Assembly (NCBI GenBank): GCA_910577375.1
Contig: CAJTLT010000001.1
Coordinates: forward strand, 178,952 to 242,951
Source: an uncultured Christensenella sp.
Lineage (GTDB): Bacteria > Bacillota > Clostridia > Christensenellales > Borkfalkiaceae
Length of the DNA stretch: 64,000 nucleotides
Reading direction: 5' to 3'
In this document: in pieces, positions 31,363 to 41,098 of the stretch
How positions within the stretch are numbered: the stretch's first letter is position 1
How the letters are laid out: every line of letters starts with the position of its first letter
Made by a program: the position numbers and the translations under genes
Notes under the pieces: model-generated
The model's database searches: none
Told to the model about the DNA's origin: nothing
What the model saw: the letters and a program-made list of their open reading frames with translations, nothing else

Positions 31363-31409
31363 CGCGGTTTAAGCGGAAACAATAATTTGAAACCGTACAA
31401 GGAGAAATC

Positions 31410-31679
31410 ATGCGCGCTGTTTTAACTGTGGTAGGTAAAGATAAAACGGGAATAATTTCAACAATCAGCACTTTTCTTGCGGAAAGAAACGTAAATATTC
31501 TCGATATCAGTCAAACGATTTTGCAGGATTACTTTGCAATGATAATGCTTGTAGACGTATCCAAATCAACAATTGCGTTGGCAGGGCTTTCGGAAGAATG
31601 CTCGGTATTGGGAAATCAAATAGGTATGTCCGTTCATGTTCAGCATGAAGAGATTTTTAACGCAATGCACAACGTTTAA
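31410..31679 (+). CDS. ACT-domain protein (UPF0237)
   Basis: 89 residues forming a single ACT domain (MRAVLTVVGKDKTGIISTISTFLAERNVNILDISQ), the ligand-sensing fold of amino-acid regulators. Ribosome site AAGGAG. Always seen next to the PFL/DUF711 gene in Clostridia, as here, suggesting it regulates or partners it. Confidence 0.9.
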   Translation: MRAVLTVVGKDKTGIISTISTFLAERNVNILDISQTILQDYFAMIMLVDVSKSTIALAGLSEECSVLGNQIGMSVHVQHEEIFNAMHNV

Positions 31680-31687
31680 GGGGATTT

Positions 31688-33043
31688 ATGTTCAATACTA
31701 ACGACGTTCTTGAAACGGTAAATATGATAGAAAAAGAACATCTGGATATCAGAACGATAACAATGGGTGTTTCTTTGTTGCCGTGTATTAGAGAAACAGC
31801 GGAAAAAACAGCAAAAAATATTTATGATACCGTTTGTAAAAAAGCGGAAAATATAGTTAAAGTTGCAAAAGAACTTTCCCTCGAATATGGAATTCCAATT
31901 GTAAATAAACGCGTTTCGGTTACCCCCGCAAGTTTGGTTTGCGCGCCGTTCGCGGATAAATCCGCTCTTATAGGAAAAGCTTTGGACGATGCGGCAAAAA
32001 CTGTTGGGATAGATTTTATCGGCGGTTATTCCGCGCTTGTCCATAAGGGTATGGCGGATTATGAAAAACAGTTTATTTTAAGTATTCCCGAGGTCCTTGC
32101 GTCAACCGAAAGGCTCTGTTCGTCTGTAAATATCGGTTCTTCGAAATCAGGTATTAATATGGACGCTGTTAAGCTTATGGGCGAAATAATAAAAAAGACC
32201 GCGGCAAATACTGCGAAGAGCGGCGGTTTCGGTTGCGCCAAACTTGTGGTTTTTTGTAATGCCGTCGAAGATAATCCTTTTATGGCGGGCGCTTTTCACG
32301 GGGTAGGTGAGAGCGGAACGGTTATAAACGTAGGCGTTTCAGGACCCGGAGTTGTTCAGCATGCAATCGAAAGTATACCGCAGTCCGATTTGTCCGATTT
32401 GGCGGAAATGATTAAGCGTACTGCGTTTAAAATTACAAGAGCAGGTCAAATAATAGCAAAAGAGGCGGCAAAACGTCTTAATGCGGAATTCGGTATAGTT
32501 GATTTGTCGCTTGCTCCTACGCCGGCAAGGGGCGATTCGGTCGCCGCAATTCTGGAAGAAATGGGGCTTGAAAGCGTGGGAACACACGGCACTACGGCTT
32601 GTCTTGCGATGCTTAACGACGCGGTTAAAAAGGGCGGAGTTATGGCAAGTTCGCGTGTAGGCGGACTTTCAGGAGCGTTTATACCGGTATCGGAAGATAT
32701 AGGAATGATAGAGGCGGCCGAACGTGGAACGCTTAAAATAGACAAGCTTGAAGCTATGACTGCGGTATGTTCCGTCGGTTTGGATATGATAGCCGTTGCG
32801 GGAGATACACCCGCAAGCACGATAAGCGCCATAATTGCGGACGAAGCGGCTATAGGAATGATAAACAATAAAACTACGGCGGTGCGCATTATTCCCGCAC
32901 CAAACAAAAAAGTGGGGGACGAGGTGAATTTCGGCGGACTTCTCGGCAGAGCGCCAATAATGGCTGTTCATAATGAAAGCGCGGAAAAATTCATTTCCCG
33001 CGGCGGACTTATTCCCGCTCCGATACATTCAAATAAAAACTGA
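31688..33043 (+). CDS. PFL family protein (DUF711/UPF0210)
   Basis: 451 residues with typical segments ITMGVSLLPC, PFMAGAFHGVGESGTVINVGVSGPGVV, APTPARGDSVAAILEEMGLESVGTHGT and FGGLLGRAPIM. Structurally related to glycyl-radical enzyme folds but without a clear glycyl-radical loop; function not established. Eight bases after the ACT gene. Confidence 0.9.
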   Translation: MFNTNDVLETVNMIEKEHLDIRTITMGVSLLPCIRETAEKTAKNIYDTVCKKAENIVKVAKELSLEYGIPIVNKRVSVTPASLVCAPFADKSALIGKALDDAAKTVGIDFIGGYSALVHKGMADYEKQFILSIPEVLASTERLCSSVNIGSSKSGINMDAVKLMGEIIKKTAANTAKSGGFGCAKLVVFCNAVEDNPFMAGAFHGVGESGTVINVGVSGPGVVQHAIESIPQSDLSDLAEMIKRTAFKITRAGQIIAKEAAKRLNAEFGIVDLSLAPTPARGDSVAAILEEMGLESVGTHGTTACLAMLNDAVKKGGVMASSRVGGLSGAFIPVSEDIGMIEAAERGTLKIDKLEAMTAVCSVGLDMIAVAGDTPASTISAIIADEAAIGMINNKTTAVRIIPAPNKKVGDEVNFGGLLGRAPIMAVHNESAEKFISRGGLIPAPIHSNKN

Positions 33044-33051
33044 GGTTAGCA

Positions 33052-34827
33052 ATGAAAAGAGAGCAAGTAAAAGAAAAATACAAATGGAAAACTGAAGATA
33101 TTTTTTCTACCGATAAAGAATGGGAAACAACATTTGAAAATACGGAAAAATCTTTGAATTTTTCGGATTATGCGGGTAAACTTTCAAATGCCGATACGCT
33201 GTTGGAGTTTTTAAAGAAAAACGACGATTGTAATAAAGCTTTGGAAAGATTATACGTTTATGCCCATATGCGGCATGACGAAAACATAGGCGATTCCAAA
33301 TATTCCGCATATTATTTAAAAATTTGTTCTTTGGTAACAAAGTGCGCAACCGAGCTTTCGTTTTTTGAGCCGGAAATGTCCGAACAAAAGGAAAGTTATT
33401 TAAAATCGTTGTTGAAAGACGAACGCTTTTCCGATTACGATTATGAATTAAAGAGAATCATTGCCCGTAAACCGCATACGCTTTCGCAGCCGGAAGAAAA
33501 GATTATAGGTATGTCCGGAGAAATTCTCGACGGGTTTTATGAAAACTTTTCAATGATTGATAATCTTGATTTGCCTTTGCCGGAAATAGAGTGGAACGGA
33601 GAAACGGTAAATTTAAGCCATGGATTATATGGAATAATTCTTCATTCCGATAACAGAGAAAAAAGAAAAGAATGCTATGAAAAGTATTATTCTGCGTATA
33701 CGTCGCTGATTAATACAATTACGTCGGTTTATAGCGGAAACGTAAAAAAAGACGTATTTTTGAGCAAGGTTTATAAATATAATTCTTGTCTTGAACATGC
33801 GTTGTTTGCTGAAGACGTAGACAGAAAAGTTTATGATAATCTTATAAAAGCCATAGATGAAAATCTTCCCTCAATGCACCGCTATATCTCGGACAGAAAA
33901 AAGATTTTAGGTTACGACAAACATTATTTTTACGATATTTATGCGCCGCTTATTCAAGGCGTTAACGTGGAATATTCTTACGACGAAGCTTATGAACTCG
34001 TAATAAAAGGGCTTGAGCCTCTCGGTAAAGAATATCAGGCTCTTTTGCGCAAAGGTTACGAAGAACGCTGGCTCGACGTTGAAGAAACAGAGGGTAAAAG
34101 GAACGGCGCATACAGTATAGGCTGTCCGGATTGTCATCCATATGTTTTGTTGAATTATCAACGCACTTTGCACGAAGTATTTACAATCGCCCACGAAATG
34201 GGGCATGCTTTGCACACATATTTTTCACAGCAAAATCAGCCGTATGCAAAAAGCCAGTATAAAATTTTTGTTGCCGAAGTTGCAAGCACCGTTAACGAAA
34301 CGTTGCTCTTGAAATATATGCTTAAAGAAGCAAAGGACGAGAGCGTTAAAAAATATCTTTTAAATTATTATCTTGACAGTATTCGTGCCACTTTGCACAG
34401 ACAAACTCAGTTCGCTGAATTTGAAAGCGAGGCGCATTCGCTTGCTGAAAAGGGAGAACCTTTAACAAAAGAAAAGCTTTGCGGATTATATGAAAATCTC
34501 AATAAAAAATACTACGGCGAAGCTATGGAATACGATTATAATATTTCTTGCGAATGGGCGAGAATCCCGCATTTTTACCGCGCGTTTTATGTTTATAAAT
34601 ATGCCACGGGTATAACGGCGGCAATCAATATAGTAAAACGTATTCTTTCCGAGGGAGAACCTGCGGTAAAAGATTATTTTGAATTTCTTTCGGGGGGCGG
34701 CTCTACGGACCCCGTGTCGCTTTTGAAACTTGCCGGAGTGGATTTATCTTCAACAAAACCCTTTGAGGTTGCAATGGCGGAATTTAGCGAAACTCTCACT
34801 GAATTTGAAAAATTAATGAACATATAA
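33052..34827 (+). CDS. pepF: Oligoendopeptidase F (M3 family)
   Basis: 591-residue zinc metallopeptidase that degrades short peptides in the cytoplasm. The zinc site HEMGHALHTYF is present, with the downstream Glu ligand (VAEVASTVNETLLL), and the length fits. It starts eight bases after the PFL gene. Confidence 0.94.
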   Translation: MKREQVKEKYKWKTEDIFSTDKEWETTFENTEKSLNFSDYAGKLSNADTLLEFLKKNDDCNKALERLYVYAHMRHDENIGDSKYSAYYLKICSLVTKCATELSFFEPEMSEQKESYLKSLLKDERFSDYDYELKRIIARKPHTLSQPEEKIIGMSGEILDGFYENFSMIDNLDLPLPEIEWNGETVNLSHGLYGIILHSDNREKRKECYEKYYSAYTSLINTITSVYSGNVKKDVFLSKVYKYNSCLEHALFAEDVDRKVYDNLIKAIDENLPSMHRYISDRKKILGYDKHYFYDIYAPLIQGVNVEYSYDEAYELVIKGLEPLGKEYQALLRKGYEERWLDVEETEGKRNGAYSIGCPDCHPYVLLNYQRTLHEVFTIAHEMGHALHTYFSQQNQPYAKSQYKIFVAEVASTVNETLLLKYMLKEAKDESVKKYLLNYYLDSIRATLHRQTQFAEFESEAHSLAEKGEPLTKEKLCGLYENLNKKYYGEAMEYDYNISCEWARIPHFYRAFYVYKYATGITAAINIVKRILSEGEPAVKDYFEFLSGGGSTDPVSLLKLAGVDLSSTKPFEVAMAEFSETLTEFEKLMNI

Positions 34828-34842
34828 CGGGTTTAAAATACT

Positions 34843-36300
34843 ATGGCAGATAAAACAAATGTAATGCCCAACAATCTGGATGCGGAGCAAGCTCTTCTCG
34901 GGTGTATGCTGATTGATAATGAAATTCTTCCGGAAGTGTTGGACAGCCTTACTGAAGAGGATTTCTATCAAGATTCGCACAAATATATAATTTCGGCTAT
35001 AAAGCTTACGTTTGCGGAAAGAAAACCCGTTGATTTTGTTACGCTTTCCGATAATCTTGAAGGCGACGGAAATTTGCAAAAAGCCGGCGGTATTTCTTAT
35101 CTTACGGAACTTGTTCAGGTTACTCCGTCGTCAGCTAATTATAAATATTATCTTGATATAGTTAAACGCGACAGCATAAACCGTAATCTCATACGCGCGG
35201 CGCGGGAAATTATTGATTTTGCAAAATCCAGCGACGACTGCGTAAAGAGCGTTCAGTTTGCGGAAGAAAAGGTATATTCGGTATCGCAGGTTAACGATTC
35301 TTCAACGGTTAAAGATATACGTACGAGCGACGGCATTGATTTGGTAAAAGAAAAGTTTGAAAATCTTGCCCGCAATAAGGATGCTTACCGCGGCGTGTCA
35401 ACAGGTTTTCACCGTTTTGACCAGCTTACAAACGGTTTGCAGAAATCGGATTTAATCGTGCTTGCCGCCCGCCCCGGTATGGGAAAAACTTCCATTGCAA
35501 TGAATATGATTGAGCATGCCGCCGTAGTTGAAAATAAAGTATGCGCGGTTTTCTCTTTGGAAATGCCCGAAGTTCAGATTATACAAAGGTTGCTTTGTTC
35601 AAACGCGGAAGTAAGCATGTCTGCCGCGCTTTCGGGCAAGCTCACAGACAACGACTGGAAAAAGCTTGCAAAGAGTATAGAACGCCTTAGAAAATGCCGT
35701 ATAAATATAGACGATTCTTCGCGCGTTACTCCAGCGGAGATACTTTCCAAATGCCGCAGAATCAAGGCGAGAAACAACGGCGAACTCGACCTTGTAATGA
35801 TAGACTATATTCAGCTTATGTCAAGCGGTAAAAAAGGCGGGGAAGAAAACCGTGTTCAGGAAGTCGCTTCCATTACCCGCGATTTGAAGATTATGGCAAA
35901 GGAGCTTAATGTTCCCGTTATCGCACTTTCACAGTTGCGCCGTATTCAGTCGGGCGAACCGCAGCTTTCGGATTTGAGAGAGTCGGGAGCAATCGAGCAG
36001 GACGCGGATATGGTTATGTTCATTTCACGCCCCGACGTAACTGCAACCGACGCGGAAATCGCCAGCGGAAAGGTGGTTAAAGGTCAGGCGTTCCTTAATA
36101 TCGCAAAACACAGAAACGGCGGGCTTGAAAGAATACCTCTGCGCTTTAAGGGCGAGTTGACAAAGTTTGTCAATCCCGAATTAAACGAATCTATGGAGGA
36201 GCGGGCAAGCCAGACGCGTCCGCCGAAATCCGTGAGAGACGATGTCGCTCCTTTGACGGAAGAGGACGCTCCGCCTCCCGACGAGGAGCCTCCGTTCTAA
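34843..36300 (+). CDS. dnaB: Replicative DNA helicase
   Basis: 485-residue hexameric helicase. The N-terminal primase-interacting domain begins PNNLDAEQALLGCML. The RecA core has Walker A AARPGMGKTS, Walker B LVMIDYIQLM, LSQLRR, and SGAIEQDADMVMFI. The acidic Pro-rich tail is usual. Its partners, DnaD and a G39P-like protein, are encoded 10 kb away. No Shine-Dalgarno is visible. Confidence 0.96.
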   Translation: MADKTNVMPNNLDAEQALLGCMLIDNEILPEVLDSLTEEDFYQDSHKYIISAIKLTFAERKPVDFVTLSDNLEGDGNLQKAGGISYLTELVQVTPSSANYKYYLDIVKRDSINRNLIRAAREIIDFAKSSDDCVKSVQFAEEKVYSVSQVNDSSTVKDIRTSDGIDLVKEKFENLARNKDAYRGVSTGFHRFDQLTNGLQKSDLIVLAARPGMGKTSIAMNMIEHAAVVENKVCAVFSLEMPEVQIIQRLLCSNAEVSMSAALSGKLTDNDWKKLAKSIERLRKCRINIDDSSRVTPAEILSKCRRIKARNNGELDLVMIDYIQLMSSGKKGGEENRVQEVASITRDLKIMAKELNVPVIALSQLRRIQSGEPQLSDLRESGAIEQDADMVMFISRPDVTATDAEIASGKVVKGQAFLNIAKHRNGGLERIPLRFKGELTKFVNPELNESMEERASQTRPPKSVRDDVAPLTEEDAPPPDEEPPF

Positions 36301-36303
36301 ATT

Positions 36304-37299
36304 ATGGATACGCAAATTTTACAAATCGACGAAAATTCTTTAAGGCTTGCAAAAGAGATAATACTGAACGGCGGCGTTGTTGGTATGCCTACGGAAACTG
36401 TTTACGGATTAGGTGCAAATGCGTTTGATACTGCGGCGGTTGAAAGCATTTTCAAAATTAAGGGCAGACCCAACGACAATCCTTTGATTGTTCACGTTCA
36501 TAAAGATTATGATATAAATACGCTCGTAAAAGATATCCCGGAATATGCAAAATTGTTGGCAAAAGCTTTTTTGCCCGGTCCGTTGACTATGGTTTATAAA
36601 AGCCGCGGAAAAGTGAGCAAAACGGTATCCTGCGGGCTTGATACGCTTGCAATCCGCATACCGTCGCACGAAGGCGCGCAAAAGTTTTTAAAATACGTAA
36701 ATCTTCCGATAGCCGCGCCTTCAGCAAATGTATCTAAACATGTAAGTCCGACTTCTGCGGAACACGTTTTAAAGGATTTAAACGGCAGAATTCAACTTAT
36801 TTTAAATGGCGGTAATAGTATCGGCGGAATAGAAAGCACCGTTTTGGACTGTACTGGAGATGTTCCTGTAATATTGCGCAACGGGCTGATAACTCGCGAT
36901 ATGATAGCGCAGGTTGCGGGCGATTGTCAAGAATATGTTTATAAAGACGGAATGCGCGCGCTTTCTCCGGGGATGAAATATAAGCATTATTCTCCCGTGT
37001 GCCGTACGGTTTTGTTTTCTTACAATGAGATTTCTCGCGCGGAGGAAGAATATAAAACCGAAATAAACAAGGGGGTAAAAGCCTTTATTCTGTGTGACGG
37101 CGTCACTGCCGAAAAAATAAACGCAGAAAACGTTTTAAACCTCGGTAAAACCGAAAGCGAAATAGCGGCGAACCTTTATTCAAAATTAAGAGAAGGCGAA
37201 GAAAAGGCAGAACTTATAATCGCTGTCGCACCAGAAAAGCAGGATGGGATTATGGTCGGGGTTATGAACAGACTTTCAAAGGCTTGCGCAAAAGGATAA
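36304..37299 (+). CDS. L-threonylcarbamoyladenylate synthase, two-domain Sua5 type
   Basis: 331 residues. The N-terminal YrdC domain (GGVVGMPTETVYGLGANAF, KGRPNDNPL, SAPSANVS) makes threonylcarbamoyl-AMP for the t6A37 modification of tRNAs reading ANN codons. The C-terminal Sua5 domain is joined by SPGMKYKHYSP. Its stop overlaps the next ATG (TAATG). Confidence 0.93.
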   Translation: MDTQILQIDENSLRLAKEIILNGGVVGMPTETVYGLGANAFDTAAVESIFKIKGRPNDNPLIVHVHKDYDINTLVKDIPEYAKLLAKAFLPGPLTMVYKSRGKVSKTVSCGLDTLAIRIPSHEGAQKFLKYVNLPIAAPSANVSKHVSPTSAEHVLKDLNGRIQLILNGGNSIGGIESTVLDCTGDVPVILRNGLITRDMIAQVAGDCQEYVYKDGMRALSPGMKYKHYSPVCRTVLFSYNEISRAEEEYKTEINKGVKAFILCDGVTAEKINAENVLNLGKTESEIAANLYSKLREGEEKAELIIAVAPEKQDGIMVGVMNRLSKACAKG

Positions 37300-37751
37300 T
37301 GAAGAGAAAAAAAATACTGTTTGTGTGCACGGGCAATACTTGCCGTAGCCCTATGGCGGAGTTGCTGTTGCGCAATAAAATAAAACGCAATAAAATAAGA
37401 TGGTGGGATGTTTCGTCGTGCGGAATACAGGCCGAAGTCGGCGGCACAATCAGTCAGAACAGTAAAACCGCGCTTGAGGAGGTCGGTATTTCCGTTGAAA
37501 AGTTTGTTCCTCGCCAACTTACTCAAAAACTTATAGAAAACAGCACGATAGTAATTTGCATGACGGAAAGTCAAAGAAAGATGCTTGAAGCGTGCGGAAA
37601 CGTTTACTGCATAAAAGATTTGTGCGGTTATGATATTCCAGACCCTTATGGCTGTACTCTCGATATGTATCGGGTAACGCGCGACGCGATTTCCCGCGCT
37701 TGCGATATCGTAATAAAAAATTATATTAAAACTTACGTAGAGGAGAATTAA
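37299..37751 (+). CDS. Low-molecular-weight protein phosphatase family
   Basis: 150 residues. The P-loop FVCTGNTCRSPMAE (CX5R) is near the N-terminus and the general-acid loop DIPDPYG is present. Substrate may be phosphotyrosine or phosphoarginine (YwlE type, next to Sua5/YwlC and RpiB/YwlF in Bacillus). The Thr in CTGNTCRS matches the YwlE phosphoarginine signature. ATG 37299 has AAAGGA three bases upstream and overlaps the Sua5 stop. Confidence 0.9.
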   Translation: MKRKKILFVCTGNTCRSPMAELLLRNKIKRNKIRWWDVSSCGIQAEVGGTISQNSKTALEEVGISVEKFVPRQLTQKLIENSTIVICMTESQRKMLEACGNVYCIKDLCGYDIPDPYGCTLDMYRVTRDAISRACDIVIKNYIKTYVEEN

Positions 37752-37753
37752 TT

Positions 37754-38203
37754 ATGAAAATAGCTCTTGCATGCGACCACGGCGGTCTTAATTTAAAAAA
37801 CAAATTAATTGCGCATCTCAAAGAAAACGGATTTGAACCTGTGGATTTCGGTACAAATACGGCAGATAGTTGCGATTATCCCGATTTTGCTCTTCCCGCA
37901 GCGGAAGCCGTTGCTAACGGAAATTGCGAAATGGGGATTGTTGTATGTTCTACGGGTATAGGCGTTTCAATCGTTGCGAATAAAGTTCCCGGTGTTCGCT
38001 GCGCCCATTGCCACGATAGTTATTGTGCGGAATTTACAAGGCTGCACAACAATGCAAATATGCTGGCGCTCGGTGAAAAGGTCGTCGGGGAGGGCTATGC
38101 GCTTAAAATTGCAGATACTTTCCTTAAAACAAAGTTTGAAGGCGGCAGACATCAGCGCCGTGTAGATAAAATATCCGATATAGAAAAGAAATACGGCAAA
38201 TAA
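37754..38203 (+). CDS. rpiB: Ribose-5-phosphate isomerase B
   Basis: 149 residues interconverting ribose 5-phosphate and ribulose 5-phosphate. It starts with ALACDHGGLNLK. The base Cys is in VVCSTGIGVSIVANKVPGVRCA, followed by NNANMLALG. The order Sua5, LMW phosphatase, RpiB is the conserved ywlC-ywlE-ywlF cluster. Confidence 0.94.
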   Translation: MKIALACDHGGLNLKNKLIAHLKENGFEPVDFGTNTADSCDYPDFALPAAEAVANGNCEMGIVVCSTGIGVSIVANKVPGVRCAHCHDSYCAEFTRLHNNANMLALGEKVVGEGYALKIADTFLKTKFEGGRHQRRVDKISDIEKKYGK

Positions 38204-38284
38204 GCATAAAAACGATGCGATGCGGTTTTTGTTGTTTATTAATTAAAAACTTTAATTTTTAAATTTGTAATTTTCAAATAGGAT

Positions 38285-38321
38285 AAAACAAGCGGGTTTG
38301 TATACAAACCCGCTTGTTTTT
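38285..38321. terminator. Bidirectional terminator after rpiB
   Basis: A perfect 36-base palindrome with an 18-bp arm (AAAACAAGCGGGTTTGTA) between the rpiB side and the convergent DUF3592 gene, with T-rich ends. Confidence 0.85.
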
Positions 38322-38862
38322 ATTCTTTATTTTCAGTATTATCGAATTTCTTTTTCCGAACAGGCAATTTATTATAAAAGAACAAGCAATATAAAATAAC
38401 GGCAATAATGTAAAGTACAATAGCCGAGTAAAAAACACTCATTAGTGCAATATCTGTACTAACACTAATTTTCGATCCATAACTCACTGGCCAACTTAAA
38501 GGCTGCCCTTTATCGTTTAAGCCGATGTAAATCTCAATCTTTTCGCCTATACGTTTAAGGTCTTCTGCTTCGGTACTATAAGTGCCGTTACCGCAATATC
38601 CTTCGTATATTAAGCCGAGTTTATCTGTATAGCGATATCTAATGTAATAGGTAGTTCCGCTACCAACTGAAACAGCGCGATGAACTAAATCAGTGATTTT
38701 GCCTTCAACTATAACGCCCTTATCTACTGTCGCCTGAAGCTCTTTACAGTAAATATAATCTAAAGTAGCCTTCGCACCGATAAATCCAAATATAGCAAGC
38801 ACTATAATAGATAGAATCACTCCTAACCAGCTGAAAGCATGCAGTTTTTGACTTCTCTTCAT
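38320..38862 (-). CDS. DUF3592-like membrane protein
   Basis: 180 residues. Transmembrane helices lie at about 12-33 and 138-162, with an extracytoplasmic beta domain between them (VIVEGKITDLVHRAV...YYIRYRYTD...GEKIEIYIGLNDKGQP) as in DUF3592 proteins. GGAG lies eight bases before ATG 38862. Function unknown. Confidence 0.7.
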   Translation of the reverse strand: MKRSQKLHAFSWLGVILSIIVLAIFGFIGAKATLDYIYCKELQATVDKGVIVEGKITDLVHRAVSVGSGTTYYIRYRYTDKLGLIYEGYCGNGTYSTEAEDLKRIGEKIEIYIGLNDKGQPLSWPVSYGSKISVSTDIALMSVFYSAIVLYIIAVILYCLFFYNKLPVRKKKFDNTENKE

Positions 38863-38921
38863 CGTGATACTCCGATTAAAAGTATAGTTTTAAAAAATTT
38901 AAGTATTTTATAATACGTTTT

Positions 38922-41024
38922 TTAATGTTTTAGCGGGCGACGGTAAGTAATTTCACCCAAATAAGTGCGGTATACTATTTCGCCGTATTCGTAACAGTTG
39001 TAAAAATATCCGTCCAGTGCAAAATATGCGGTATGTTTTGTATCGCAGAAAAAGTCATATGTTACGGTATTAAAATTAGGATAACGGGATATGAGAATAT
39101 CGCATTTTTCAATTTGAATTTCTTTACTCGCGGAAACGCCTACAGTTATTCCGTCTGAATAAAAAATAATATTATTGCCGTCGACGTATTCAAAATGTAA
39201 ACCGCCTACCGAAAATTCTTTTTCATAATGCACGGTAATATTTTTGTATGGCTGAACTGGAATATAAAGACTGCACACATATACGTCTTTGCAATTAAAA
39301 TCAGGATTGTAAGCAGATACGCATTCTTCTCCGCCGAGAATGATAACTCCGCTTAAACCCAAAGAATAGTTGTCGCCTAAATCGTCCAGTACGTGTGAAG
39401 AATTTGCTTCTTCGGTTATGATAAGCACAGAACCCTGTCGGGATTTTACAATAACGCTGCCGCCGTTCTGATAGCCGTTTACAATAATTTTATGTCCGAC
39501 GGACGGCGAGTACGTCTGGCAAATTACAAAGAGCGCAAGCCCTGCTAAAATCGAGGCGGAAATAATGGCGCGGGGGGTGAATTTTACGTTAAATTTATCA
39601 GAAAATATCGTCATTCCGGAATAGTAGAACAATGCAAACAGCCCTGAGCCAAAACCGCGTATAAGCGCGTTTTCAAATCCTGACGAAACTAAAAAAGATA
39701 AAATCGCTTCCAAAGGTAAAACAGTATAGGTCAGAACTGCGCCTGTTTGTGGGATTGCCGCTGAAAGCATGGTAAATATAAAAAGCGGCATAAACAATAA
39801 TGAAATCGCGGGAATTACAATAATATTCAGCAAAAGTCCGGCGCCGCTTATATATCCGAACCCGCTCATCATAACGGGCAAAGTTCCAAGTTGTGCCCCG
39901 AAAGAAGTTCCGATAGAACCAGCAATGCTGCGCGGAGATTTAAATTTAATTAAAAGCTTTTTGATTTTATTTGAAAATAGAAAAATACCGCCGACAGAAC
40001 AAACCGAAAGTTGAAATCCTAAAGAAAACAAGCTAAGCGGAGTAATAAGTAAAATTATAATTACGGCGAAAGCAAGCGAATTGAGCCCGTCGCGTTTTAA
40101 ATGAAAGAGCTGGGTTATTGCGCCTACGCCGCACATAATTACCGCTCGTACGGAAGAAAGCGAAAACCCGCAAATTGCCGAATAAAAAACAATAAGACCT
40201 ATGCTTAAAATTGCGCCTGCATATTTATTGAGTTTTAATTTTTTACATAAAAGAGAAACTATGCCGAAAACGAGCCCGATATGCAAGCCCGAAACGGCAA
40301 AGATATGCGCAATACCGCCAAATCTGAAGCTTTGCATTGTTTCCGTATCTATTCCCTGTGTGTTTCCTACAAGCATAGCATAGCAAATAGCGGCGGTGTC
40401 TTTGTCAAGATTATCGTAAAGAGCGTCTCTTATACGCGACCGTATATTTCCGAAAAAAGAATATCCGTATTCTGAATATATTGTTCCGTAAACACTGCAT
40501 GTATACTTTATATTTTCTTCGGCGTTATAGTTCAGTTTCCCAAAAGGGTAAACGTCTCCGAATGTTAGCTGACCTAAAAATTCTACGGTATAACCGATAT
40601 CGCAAAATTCTCCGTATACTTCGGGTAAATATACTTTAACTTTTCCGCTTAGAATAAATCTTTCCGCGTTTGCTTTGTCAATAATTATGTATTCCCCGTA
40701 AGAAGTTTCGCCTTTTTCTATTACCGTGCCGCTTATAACCATAGGATGGTCATCTTTTACGTCATATTTGCCGAAATCTTGAAGTCGGCAATAAGAATTA
40801 AACGTTCCGGCAATAAATAATCCAATAAAAATAAGGGTAAAAATAAAAATTTTCGGTTTCTTGATGCAAACCGAAATTATGAAAAGCAAGGCGGCTGCGG
40901 GGATAGCCGCCAATAAATACAAAGTATCCGCATTGTAAAAATCGAAAAAATATCCCGCAGCAATGCCAAGTGATAGCGAGCATGCAAATAAAACGGGAAT
41001 TCTTACGTTTACAAAACGTTTCAT
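38922..41024 (-). CDS. comEC: ComEC/Rec2-type DNA-uptake channel with degenerate C-terminal domain
   Basis: 700 residues. N-terminal membrane helices and an OB-like DUF4131 domain precede the competence core (SFRFGGIAHIFAVSGLHIGLVFG, SSVRAVIMC) with many helices. The last 190 residues sit where other ComEC proteins have a metallo-beta-lactamase-like nuclease, but no HxHxDH motif is present, so nuclease activity is doubtful. DNA uptake is the known role of the family; no other competence genes are in the window. Confidence 0.88.
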   Translation of the reverse strand: MKRFVNVRIPVLFACSLSLGIAAGYFFDFYNADTLYLLAAIPAAALLFIISVCIKKPKIFIFTLIFIGLFIAGTFNSYCRLQDFGKYDVKDDHPMVISGTVIEKGETSYGEYIIIDKANAERFILSGKVKVYLPEVYGEFCDIGYTVEFLGQLTFGDVYPFGKLNYNAEENIKYTCSVYGTIYSEYGYSFFGNIRSRIRDALYDNLDKDTAAICYAMLVGNTQGIDTETMQSFRFGGIAHIFAVSGLHIGLVFGIVSLLCKKLKLNKYAGAILSIGLIVFYSAICGFSLSSVRAVIMCGVGAITQLFHLKRDGLNSLAFAVIIILLITPLSLFSLGFQLSVCSVGGIFLFSNKIKKLLIKFKSPRSIAGSIGTSFGAQLGTLPVMMSGFGYISGAGLLLNIIVIPAISLLFMPLFIFTMLSAAIPQTGAVLTYTVLPLEAILSFLVSSGFENALIRGFGSGLFALFYYSGMTIFSDKFNVKFTPRAIISASILAGLALFVICQTYSPSVGHKIIVNGYQNGGSVIVKSRQGSVLIITEEANSSHVLDDLGDNYSLGLSGVIILGGEECVSAYNPDFNCKDVYVCSLYIPVQPYKNITVHYEKEFSVGGLHFEYVDGNNIIFYSDGITVGVSASKEIQIEKCDILISRYPNFNTVTYDFFCDTKHTAYFALDGYFYNCYEYGEIVYRTYLGEITYRRPLKH

Positions 41025-41031
41025 AACAAAA

Positions 41032-41060
41032 ATATTATCACTTTATGTCAGGCTTGTAAA
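41032..41060 (-). promoter_or_regulatory. Putative comEC promoter, leaderless arrangement
   Basis: On the minus strand: TTTACA (41060-41055), 17-bp spacer, TAATAT (41037-41032), then seven bases to the ATG at 41024. No Shine-Dalgarno. Confidence 0.5.
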
Positions 41061-41098
41061 CATTTTTATTGAAAAAATGAAAAAACATATGTGTTTAT

